This document shows, piece after piece, positions 1 through 5,463 of a stretch of DNA of 6,675 bases. Location of the stretch: NCBI GenBank assembly GCA_021772695.1, contig JAJFLL010000174.1:1-6675 (forward strand), given 5' to 3'. A program made the translations under genes and the position numbers. The first letter of the stretch is position 1. The number at the start of each line of letters is the position of its first letter. Source of the DNA: Deltaproteobacteria bacterium (GTDB lineage Bacteria > UBA10199 > DSSB01). A model generated the notes under the pieces. That model had not been told where the DNA came from. It saw only the letters and a list, made by a program, of their open reading frames with translations, and searched no databases.

Positions 1-2186
1 TTGGCGAGCCTTTGTCCCGTCTGGGTTTCGGCAATGGCCGTACTCAGCCTCGCCATGCCCCTGCCCAATTGTCGCGTGGCCATGATGATGAGTATCGTCT
101 GACCTAAGCCGATCAATTGTTCGGTGCCGTCCATTTCCGCGGCCACCATGGCTAAGTGCAGCGGGCCGTCTTCTTTTAATTGGTTTTGAAGTGCTTGGAC
201 CTGGGATTTTAATTCGGATTCGTCTTGGGCGGCTTCTACCTGCTTAATGATTTTGTCTAAGGCGGCTTGTCCCGCTTCGATTTCTTGGATGTCACCTTTA
301 TTAAATAGCTTGGCTGTTTGGCTGATGCCTCGGCTCAGCGCCTTGTGTTGCTTGTATTGGTACCAGAGGCTGCGTTTCGTTTGTTCGAGGCCGTGGATGA
401 ATTGGGACTTGGCGTCTTGGAATCGCTTCGTCTTTTCGGCTTCGAGCTGCTTGGGATCGACCTTATCTTTATTGGCTGGGTCTTGGGTGGGTAAGACATT
501 TTCTATTGAAAACTGTGCGGGGATGACGTTCGACTTAACATCTGCCTTGGGTGTATTTGCCGTGTCTGCTTTCGGAATTAAATCGACCCTGGGCAATGGT
601 GCTAGATCTTCGTGCGGTAGTTGATCTTCCTTTGGTGATACCGCTAGGTCCACCTGAGGCGGTAGCGAGCCGCGGGCTTGTGGGCCGGGAGCGAGGCTCG
701 TTCCTCCAGTGGGCGGGCGAACCTCGCCCCCGGCTACGGCGCCCGCTTTCCCTTCACTTCGCTCGGGTCCTTTCGGAGGGGATGGTGCCGTAGTTTGGCC
801 GAGCGTAATTCTTTCGCCCATTTCTTTGGCGTAATGTAATTCTTCAACGTATTGCAGGAGTTGATCATACGATTGACGATGAACTTCCGGTAGGTCTTTG
901 AACAGGCCCGGTACGGTGCTCGAGGCGGTGAAGTCTTTGAGTGATCTTAGGGTGCCTTTTCCCTGCACGCCGATGCCGCCCTTGAGCAGGGTTCGAATAC
1001 CTTCATTGATGGCTAGGAATTTGGCTTCGGTGTTGGCCTCGTTTAGTTTTTCTCGAAAACTTTCTACTTCCTTGATGACAAAGGCGGCGTTCTTGGCCGT
1101 CTTTAGGCTGCCCGATTGTTTCCATCTGGAATCGTCGATGAGGGTTAGCCAGAGTTCATCTAGTTTGACCCCTAGAGCTATCTTGGGATCGTAGTTATCT
1201 CGGTTCCAGTCGGTATACTCGGCCTTGGCCTGAATGGCCTCGTCAGAAATGGTTCGCTGTAGTTCCTTCTCTAGGCCCGAGAAGCGAGTCACGTCTTGAG
1301 GGCGCTTCAAATAGCGCAGCAATAAATCTTGGGTTTCCTCTTGTTGGCTCGCGACCTCTTGCAGAATATCTAGTGTGTTGTGGGTGGCGCGGCTCAGTTC
1401 GTCTTTGGTGACGGCGGTATTGGTGTAGTTCCAGACCGAGATCTCTTCGTTCAAACGACGATAGGCCTCTCGGCTAGTGCCAAAGTTTCTTCCGCCCAAG
1501 GCGATACCCTTGACCAAGTCGGAGCGCAGGTCGTGGGAGTAATGCTTGGTATCGAGCAGAATATTTGTCAGACGGTCACGGCCCTCCTTCGTTCTGAGGT
1601 GATTCCCGGCAAAGCGTTCCGCCGAGACTTCAATCAGATCAATGATGAATGCCTTCACCTGAGATTTCATCGTGGGATCAAATGTCGAACCTCGGGGCCC
1701 ATCGGGTGCCGAATCCTTCTCGCTATGGGAAGAGAATCGGTCCCGTAGGCCCCGAGCGCTCGACCGCGTGGTCCCATCATAGGGAATCTTATTGTAATCT
1801 TTTGAAGAAGCCACCTTGACCGCTTGATCGTAGATGCTCTTGAGCAGGGGAAGGTGGCGGTCATCACTCAATACGGCATGATACGAAGCCAACAGAGCGC
1901 CATTAAAGGCGATACCATCCACTTTTACTTGGGTGATCAGAAAGGAACGAAAGTCTTGAAAGGATTTTAGGGGAATTTTGGAAAATGCTAAGGCCCCATT
2001 GGCATCTTGCAGTAGGGGCGATACCAAAGGCCCAAGTAATTGAGTCCATTCCCTGAGATCTGGAGAAATTTCTTGAGCGGAGCTCTGGGGAGAACTCGTT
2101 TCTGAAACAGACGAGCCCCTTGGCTGATAATCACTCAGCAGCGATTCGAATCCCCTCCCGCTATGGTGGATTCGAGTCCCGGTCAC
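1..2186 (-). CDS. Large helix-rich hypothetical protein, C-terminus beyond the window
   Basis: The minus frame is open for 728 codons with no stop and continues past position 1. I do not recognise a family. The first start codon after the in-frame stop at 2238-2240 is GTG at 2184-2186. It has a good Shine-Dalgarno (GAGAGGA, 2193-2199) six bases upstream; no in-frame ATG occurs until residue 173. Residues ~1-40 are Ser-rich and low in complexity. Residues ~40-135 look like a compact helical segment (DLREWTQLL, SFQDFRSFL). Residues ~175-455 are helical and charged. Residues ~465-560 are a Pro/Ala/Lys-rich linker. Residues ~575-660 are rich in K, E, Q and L, like a coiled coil. No signal peptide or clear membrane segment is seen, so a cytoplasmic structural or scaffold role is possible but unproven. 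Two palindrome-rich stretches lie within the frame. The length and Asn/Glu/Lys-rich helices argue for a real protein. Confidence 0.8.
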   Translation of the reverse strand, partial: MTGTRIHHSGRGFESLLSDYQPRGSSVSETSSPQSSAQEISPDLREWTQLLGPLVSPLLQDANGALAFSKIPLKSFQDFRSFLITQVKVDGIAFNGALLASYHAVLSDDRHLPLLKSIYDQAVKVASSKDYNKIPYDGTTRSSARGLRDRFSSHSEKDSAPDGPRGSTFDPTMKSQVKAFIIDLIEVSAERFAGNHLRTKEGRDRLTNILLDTKHYSHDLRSDLVKGIALGGRNFGTSREAYRRLNEEISVWNYTNTAVTKDELSRATHNTLDILQEVASQQEETQDLLLRYLKRPQDVTRFSGLEKELQRTISDEAIQAKAEYTDWNRDNYDPKIALGVKLDELWLTLIDDSRWKQSGSLKTAKNAAFVIKEVESFREKLNEANTEAKFLAINEGIRTLLKGGIGVQGKGTLRSLKDFTASSTVPGLFKDLPEVHRQSYDQLLQYVEELHYAKEMGERITLGQTTAPSPPKGPERSEGKAGAVAGGEVRPPTGGTSLAPGPQARGSLPPQVDLAVSPKEDQLPHEDLAPLPRVDLIPKADTANTPKADVKSNVIPAQFSIENVLPTQDPANKDKVDPKQLEAEKTKRFQDAKSQFIHGLEQTKRSLWYQYKQHKALSRGISQTAKLFNKGDIQEIEAGQAALDKIIKQVEAAQDESELKSQVQALQNQLKEDGPLHLAMVAAEMDGTEQLIGLGQTILIIMATRQLGRGMARLSTAIAETQTGQRLA
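661..790. repeat. GC-rich, palindrome-rich block within the large coding region
   Basis: This stretch is visibly richer in G and C than the flanking coding sequence. It holds a perfect 7-bp inverted repeat, GCGGGCG (713-719) with CGCCCGC (740-746), and an alternative hairpin GGGCGA-acc-TCGCCC (715-729). CGAGCC/GGCTCG arms also occur near its left side. The frame stays open and encodes a Pro/Gly/Arg/Ala segment (residues ~466-509) at the start of the linker. The borders are guesses. It may be an inserted dispersed repeat or simply a compositionally biased linker. Confidence 0.4.
1691..1756. repeat. 66-nt imperfect palindrome inside the large coding region
   Basis: The outer arms CTCGGGGCC (1691-1699) and GGCCCCGAG (1748-1756) are perfect 9-bp inverted repeats. 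Inside them CGGG (1703-1706) pairs with CCCG (1742-1745), CCGA (1709-1712) with TCGG (1737-1740), and CTTC (1716-1719) with GAAG (1729-1732). Small bulges separate the stems and a nine-base loop closes the hairpin. The length, 66 nt, is a multiple of three and the reading frame passes straight through, encoding residues ~144-166. This resembles in-frame palindromic elements such as those of Rickettsia, but one copy cannot prove mobility. Confidence 0.6.
2076..2162 (+). other. Degenerate tRNA-like fold overlapping the 5' end of the large gene
   Basis: On the plus strand AGCGG (2076-2080) can pair with CCGCT (2158-2162). CTCGTTT/AGACGAG (2095-2115) forms a 7-bp hairpin whose seven-base loop CTGAAAC resembles an anticodon loop. 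GCTGA/TCAGC (2123-2139) forms a second hairpin at the place of a long variable arm. GATTCGAATC (2143-2152) matches the T-loop consensus. Against a working tRNA: the D-arm is tiny, the T-stem pairs at only three of five positions, and no CCA follows. It could be a tRNA remnant, an integration scar or chance. Confidence 0.25.
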
Positions 2187-2192
2187 AATTTT

Positions 2193-2199
2193 TCCTCTC
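2193..2199 (-). promoter_or_regulatory. Ribosome binding site deciding the GTG start of the large protein
   Basis: On the minus strand GAGAGGA precedes GTG (2186-2184) with a six-base spacer. It is the only strong Shine-Dalgarno near the 5' end of the open frame. The out-of-frame ATG at 2268 has none. Confidence 0.6.
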
Positions 2200-2242
2200 T
2201 GTCCCTCCCCCGAGGGAATCCGAGGGGAACTTACCCGTCAGA

Positions 2243-2268
2243 ATGGATGCCGGTTTATCGGCACCCAT
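2243..2268. repeat. Strong hairpin upstream of the large gene
   Basis: The arms ATGGATGCCG (2243-2252) and CGGCACCCAT (2259-2268) pair over ten positions with one A-C mismatch, around the six-base loop GTTTAT. No T-run follows on either strand, so it is not a standard intrinsic terminator. It lies about 57 bases before the GTG start, probably in the leader RNA. Confidence 0.55.
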
Positions 2269-2442
2269 CAAGGGAAGTTGCTGGGGCACAATGAATTTAA
2301 CTACTTAGAATAACTTAGGAATTAATTTTACCCCCCTTAGCCCCATCTCTGGGGAACAATCATCGCTGGAATGCTTCCTAAAGGGTAAATGGCGATTCGG
2401 TTCAGGCTTGTTTTCTCCTGAAACAGGTTTTTAGTGGACGCC

Positions 2443-2461
2443 GTAGGGCCGCCCTCCCTAC
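2443..2461. repeat. Short palindrome ahead of the dodecin gene
   Basis: GTAGGG (2443-2448) and CCCTAC (2456-2461) are a perfect 6-bp inverted repeat with a seven-base GC-rich loop. They end 30 bases before the dodecin ribosome binding site. It could be an operator, a leader hairpin or part of a dispersed repeat. No poly-T follows. Confidence 0.4.
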
Positions 2462-2491
2462 ACTTACATAGCAAACATTAAAACTAATCAT

Positions 2492-2496
2492 GGAGG
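2492..2496 (+). promoter_or_regulatory. Dodecin ribosome binding site
   Basis: GGAGG with a five-base spacer to ATG at 2502. It selects the shorter start over the in-frame ATG at 2490. Confidence 0.8.
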
Positions 2497-2501
2497 TCGA
2501 A

Positions 2502-2711
2502 ATGGGAGAAAGCGTTTATAAAGTCATTCAATTGGTGGGGACCAGCACCGAATCTTTTGAAAAGGCCGCTAAAGCCGCCGTAGAACGGGCCGGACAAACC
2601 ATTCGCGATATGCGGATTGCCGAAATCAGTGCTTTAGACATGCAAATCAAGGACGGTAAGGTTGAAGGCTATCGCGCAAAGGTAAAGTTATCCTTTAAGT
2701 TTGAAGGTTGA
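2502..2711 (+). CDS. Dodecin family protein (atypical, no Trp at the flavin position)
   Basis: A 69-residue protein with the dodecin pattern: VYKVIQLVGTS at the N-terminus, an amphipathic helix (SFEKAAKAAVERAGQTIRD), then beta strands ending in KVKLSFKFEG. Dodecins assemble into hollow dodecamers that bind flavins or related small ligands in the cytoplasm. The start is ATG at 2502 because GGAGG (2492-2496) lies five bases ahead. The in-frame ATG at 2490 would overlap that site. Many dodecins have Trp in the strand after the helix (RWFEV-type) that stacks on the flavin. Here the equivalent stretch is RIAEIS, without any Trp in the protein. This suggests a different ligand or a binding mode of the Trp-less subgroup. 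The gene stands alone and converges on feoB. Confidence 0.93.
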   Translation: MGESVYKVIQLVGTSTESFEKAAKAAVERAGQTIRDMRIAEISALDMQIKDGKVEGYRAKVKLSFKFEG

Positions 2712-2751
2712 GCTCGATCAATCTTTTAACATAATAATAATTATTCTCGCT
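2712..2751. other. Short convergent gap between dodecin and feoB
   Basis: Forty AT-rich bases containing the small palindrome AATAATTATT. No GC-rich stem plus T-run is present, so termination of the two converging genes is not explained by a standard intrinsic terminator. Confidence 0.4.
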
Positions 2752-4650
2752 TTAACCAAGCCCCCACGCCAGAGCCAAACGATAAGCCAAGAAAGACGTT
2801 CCATAGGCCAAGGCGGATAAGTACGTGAACATGATCACGGGATAAACCCATGAGTTGGTCTCACGGCGCACGACGGCCAAGGTGGAGAGGCATTGCATGG
2901 CAAAAACAAAGAATACCAGCAGACTGATCCCCGTGGCCGTGGTCCATCGATTTCGGATGGTGGAAATCAATTCTTGAAAATGCGACCCCTCCCCTGCATC
3001 GGCCACGGCGTATAAGGTTCCCAATGCGGAAACGATGACTTCGCGAGCGACCATTCCCGTCACCAGTCCTACGCCAATACTCCAATCAAATCCCAAAGGT
3101 CGAATCAAAGGTTCGATACCTTTTCCTATTTTCCCCGCCAAAGAATACTCAATCGTGGTATGGCCTTCGGGTAATGGTTCGGGAGCTTTAGGGTAGGAAG
3201 ATATCACCCAAATTAGGATGGATGCGGCCAAAATAATCGTTCCTGCCCGCACCAAAAAAACTTTGGCCCGCTCCCACATCCCGAATAACACATTTCTAAA
3301 ATTGGGCCATTTATAGGTAGGCATTTCTAATAGAAATAAAGGCTTTGAAGTCCTAAAAAAGAGAGTCTTGATGATTAATGCCACTACAAAGGCCACAATG
3401 GCCCCACCGATATACAGACCCAACATGACTAGACCCTGCATGCGGAACGGGCCCCACACCACTTGATTTGGAATAAATGCGGCAATCAACAAGGTATAAA
3501 CGGGAACCCTTGCCGAACAAGCCATCAAGGGAGAGATCAATATGGTAACGAGGCGATCCTTGCGATTTTCAATGGTACGTGTGGCCATGATGCCAGGAAT
3601 GGCGCAGGCAAAAGATGATAATAAGGGGATGAAGGCCCTGCCGTGCAAACCGACCCTCCGCATGTGCCGATCCATCAAAAATGCGGCGCGGGCCATGTAA
3701 CCAGAATCTTCTAAAATCAGAATGATGAAAAACAAAAATAAAATTTGCGGTAAAAAGATGACTACTGAACCTACTCCCGCCAACATGCCATCGACGATCA
3801 AGGATCGAGCCCAACCCATGGGCAATACTTTTCCTAAACCATCACCCACCCAAGAAATGCCAGTTTCGATGATTTCCATGGGATAACTGGCCCAATTAAA
3901 AATAGCCTGAAACACTAACCCCAAAACCAGATAGAGCAATAATGTTCCCCATAAGGGGTGAAGAAAGATACGGTCTAGCCTCATAGTCCAATGGTGGGGA
4001 GCCACGGCTTGTTTTTGCGCGCTCTTCAGAATTCGATCGATTTCACGGTAACGTGCTAGCAAACGTTCTCTTGGAGTTCCTGGAGCGGGTTCGATTTTCT
4101 TTGCCGGCGGTGGCCAATTCTTCACCAGGCCGTCAATGGCTTCGCCTAGAACCCGAGTACTTTTTTTTCGGGTGGCCACTATCGGTATTACCGATAATCC
4201 CAATTCCTTTTCTAAAACTTTGATATCAAGGTTCAAGCCTCGCCGCCCAGCCAGATCCATCATATTCAAAGCCAATAGAATGGGAATGCCTAGTGATTTG
4301 AGTTCTAATACAAAGTTTAGACTTCGCTCCAAATTTGTGGCGTCGGCCACCGCCAAAATGAGGTCTGGCCGTCCTTGGCTACCTAGACCATCGATCAATA
4401 CCTCCCTGGTAACTTCTTCATCCATGGTGACCGCTGACAGACTATAAGTTCCAGGCAGGTCGATAATTCGGATCCGATTTTTCAGAGGAGTGTCCAGCCA
4501 ACCTTCTTTTCGTTCCACGGTCACACCCGCATAGTTTCCAACCTTTTGGCGGGCACCTGTTAGGCTGTTGAACAAGGAGGTTTTTCCTGAATTAGGAGAA
4601 CCGACTAAGGCAATATAGGAGATAGGTAAGACAGTGGCGTTTGGAATCAC
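2752..4650 (-). CDS. feoB: Ferrous iron transport protein B (GTPase-permease)
   Basis: A 632-residue FeoB, complete though on the short side for the family. It moves Fe2+ across the inner membrane using an N-terminal G-protein domain. Visible motifs are G1 GSPNSGKT (17-24), G2 Thr44 in GVTVE, G3 DLPG (64-67) and G4 NMMD (129-132). Residues ~180-225 link to the membrane domain, which holds many hydrophobic helices from ~232 to the end. Conserved gate Cys residues are Cys349 (SFACAIPG) and Cys378 (MACSARVP). The later AREVIVSALGTLY motif is also typical. The start is GTG at 4650-4648; its bases GTGA overlap the feoA stop by four, implying translational coupling. No Cys-rich C-terminal tail is present. 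An eight-A run lies just past the G domain (4161-4168). Confidence 0.96.
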   Translation of the reverse strand: MIPNATVLPISYIALVGSPNSGKTSLFNSLTGARQKVGNYAGVTVERKEGWLDTPLKNRIRIIDLPGTYSLSAVTMDEEVTREVLIDGLGSQGRPDLILAVADATNLERSLNFVLELKSLGIPILLALNMMDLAGRRGLNLDIKVLEKELGLSVIPIVATRKKSTRVLGEAIDGLVKNWPPPAKKIEPAPGTPRERLLARYREIDRILKSAQKQAVAPHHWTMRLDRIFLHPLWGTLLLYLVLGLVFQAIFNWASYPMEIIETGISWVGDGLGKVLPMGWARSLIVDGMLAGVGSVVIFLPQILFLFFIILILEDSGYMARAAFLMDRHMRRVGLHGRAFIPLLSSFACAIPGIMATRTIENRKDRLVTILISPLMACSARVPVYTLLIAAFIPNQVVWGPFRMQGLVMLGLYIGGAIVAFVVALIIKTLFFRTSKPLFLLEMPTYKWPNFRNVLFGMWERAKVFLVRAGTIILAASILIWVISSYPKAPEPLPEGHTTIEYSLAGKIGKGIEPLIRPLGFDWSIGVGLVTGMVAREVIVSALGTLYAVADAGEGSHFQELISTIRNRWTTATGISLLVFFVFAMQCLSTLAVVRRETNSWVYPVIMFTYLSALAYGTSFLAYRLALAWGLG

Positions 4651-4919
4651 AATTTTGGAACCTTACGAACAGTAATATGGCTCGCTTCGGTACGCCGTAA
4701 GGCTAATAGAGATCCTCTAACTCTCACGGCCAAGGGATCCCCTCCAAAAGGGGCCTGATGCAAAACTTCGACAAATTCTTCAAGGAGCAATCCTAATTCC
4801 ATGAAGCGTTGGGTTAAGGGATCTGGACTCTCAAAACCGCAAATCCACCCTCCCTCGCCGGCCCTTAACTGGCTCAAGGTAGTTTCAAGTGCTGGTGGTT
4901 TTTTTTCTTGGCGGGTCAT
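4647..4919 (-). CDS. feoA: Ferrous iron transport protein A
   Basis: A 90-residue, SH3-like cytosolic protein that works with FeoB. It carries the FeoA pattern: a turn around FMELGLLLEEFVEV, then PFGGDPLAVRVRGSLLALRRTEASHITV at residues ~57-84, matching the family's gdP...v.g..laLRr.EA..I.V signature. The start is taken as ATG at 4919; the adjacent in-frame TTG at 4922 is possible but less likely. It begins six bases after the fur stop and overlaps feoB by four bases, so the three genes are very likely one transcript. The Lys-rich N-terminus contains an eight-A run (4899-4906). It is about ten residues longer than a typical FeoA, owing to this extension. Confidence 0.92.
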   Translation of the reverse strand: MTRQEKKPPALETTLSQLRAGEGGWICGFESPDPLTQRFMELGLLLEEFVEVLHQAPFGGDPLAVRVRGSLLALRRTEASHITVRKVPKL

Positions 4920-4925
4920 CAAAAA

Positions 4926-5354
4926 CTATTCCTTTTGACACCGACTACATGCCCCGTAAATCTCGTGTCGATGGCTAACCATTTTAAAATTGAAACTTTC
5001 ACAAACCTTTTCTTGGAGATCTTCAATGCGATCATCTTCAAATTCCGTAATGGCTCCGCACTTGATGCAAATCATATGATCATGGTGTTCGCCGGCATTT
5101 TCAAATAGACTTTGACCTTCGCCAAAATGCCTCTGATGAGCCAAACCGCATTCTTTCAACAACAACAGAGTCCTATAAACGGTGACATAGCCGATGTTGG
5201 GTTCGCTTTTACGTACCTCCTGTAACAACTCCTCAATACGCACATGTTTCTTGGTTTTAAAAAAGGTAGAAGCGATGAGGTCACGCTGCTTGGTCTGCTT
5301 CATCCCGTTTTGATTCAAATATTCTCGCAATTGTTGGATTCGAGATTCATTCAT
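4926..5354 (-). CDS. fur: Fur family ferric uptake regulator
   Basis: A 142-residue metal-dependent repressor. The N-terminal winged helix includes MKQTKQRDLI and the recognition helix IGYVTVYRTL (~54-63). The C-terminal dimer/metal domain has HHDHMICIKCG (His90, His91, Asp92, His93, Cys96, Cys99), HRHEIYG (128-134) and a second CxxC (Cys136, Cys139), which together form the structural zinc and sensing sites. The ATG at 5354 was chosen because Fur proteins start just before the first helix; an upstream in-frame GTG at 5396 would add 14 hydrophobic, unrelated residues and cover the operator. It is first in a tight operon with feoA and feoB, which favours iron sensing over zinc or peroxide. A Fur-box-like palindrome directly precedes the start. 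Confidence 0.94.
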   Translation of the reverse strand: MNESRIQQLREYLNQNGMKQTKQRDLIASTFFKTKKHVRIEELLQEVRKSEPNIGYVTVYRTLLLLKECGLAHQRHFGEGQSLFENAGEHHDHMICIKCGAITEFEDDRIEDLQEKVCESFNFKMVSHRHEIYGACSRCQKE

Positions 5355-5362
5355 GATAAACC

Positions 5363-5377
5363 TGAAAATGACTTTCA
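5363..5377 (-). promoter_or_regulatory. Candidate Fur box (operator) of fur-feoA-feoB
   Basis: The plus-strand 15-mer TGAAAATGACTTTCA is an interrupted palindrome. Compared with the classic 7-1-7 Fur consensus TGATAAT-n-ATTATCA it matches 11 of 14 non-central positions. It sits 8 bases before the fur ATG, downstream of a plausible -35/-10 pair, where binding would block transcription. This predicts Fe-dependent autorepression of the operon. Confidence 0.6.
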
Positions 5378-5380
5378 ATA

Positions 5381-5409
5381 TCGATAACACCCACACCCTG
5401 GGTGGTCAA
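5381..5409 (-). promoter_or_regulatory. Possible promoter of the fur-feoAB operon
   Basis: On the minus strand TTGACC (5409-5404) is followed after 17 bases by TATCGA (5386-5381). The -35 is good (5 of 6) but the -10 is weak (3 of 6). Transcription would start within the Fur-box palindrome. A CACCC/GGGTG inverted repeat (5388-5404) overlaps the -35 end and fills the spacer. Confidence 0.35.
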
Positions 5410-5422
5410 CCGTATTTCTAGG

Positions 5423-5449
5423 CCCAGGATCGCAGAGTGCAATCTAGGG
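5423..5449. repeat. Imperfect hairpin between the M48 gene and fur
   Basis: GATCGCA (5428-5434) and TGCAATC (5438-5444) pair over seven positions with one G-T wobble around a GAG loop. CCC/GGG extends the stem after two mismatches. There is no T-run on the minus side, so it is at best an atypical terminator or attenuator, or an mRNA end protected by a stem. Confidence 0.4.
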
Positions 5450-5463
5450 ACTATTGGGTTGAT

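Larger units (their letters stand above)
2187..2501. other. Divergent, hairpin-rich intergenic region
   Basis: This 315-bp gap separates the large minus-strand gene from dodecin. It holds four inverted repeats: CCCTC/GAGGG (2203-2216), a long hairpin at 2243-2268, CCCCA/TGGGG (2341-2354) and GTAGGG/CCCTAC (2443-2461). Beside the first hairpin, CCGAGGG occurs twice in direct orientation. No convincing sigma-70 promoter was found for either flanking gene, and no additional coding region is supported. Confidence 0.5.

Noticed and set aside
247..1748. Several plus-strand frames antisense to the large gene
   Set aside because: They are short, low in protein character and explained by the long continuous minus frame.
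2076..2162. Functional tRNA on the plus strand
   Set aside because: The D-arm is reduced to three pairs, the T-stem is broken, CCA is absent, and the large gene with a good ribosome binding site runs through it. It is kept only as a tRNA-like remnant.
2120..2308. Plus-strand reading frame of 62 codons
   Set aside because: It lies antisense to the 5' end of the large gene and across its hairpin-rich leader. It has no Shine-Dalgarno and no recognisable family.
2401..2432. Possible intrinsic terminator (TTCAGG/CCTGAA, or CCTG-AAA-CAGG followed by five T)
   Set aside because: The stem next to the T-run is only four pairs, and no plus-strand gene ends upstream for it to terminate.
4136..4447. 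Plus-strand frame of 103 codons inside feoB
   Set aside because: It is the complement of the well-conserved FeoB G domain.
5355..5396. Longer Fur start at GTG 5396
   Set aside because: The 14 added residues are hydrophobic and not Fur-like, and the start would lie upstream of the operator.
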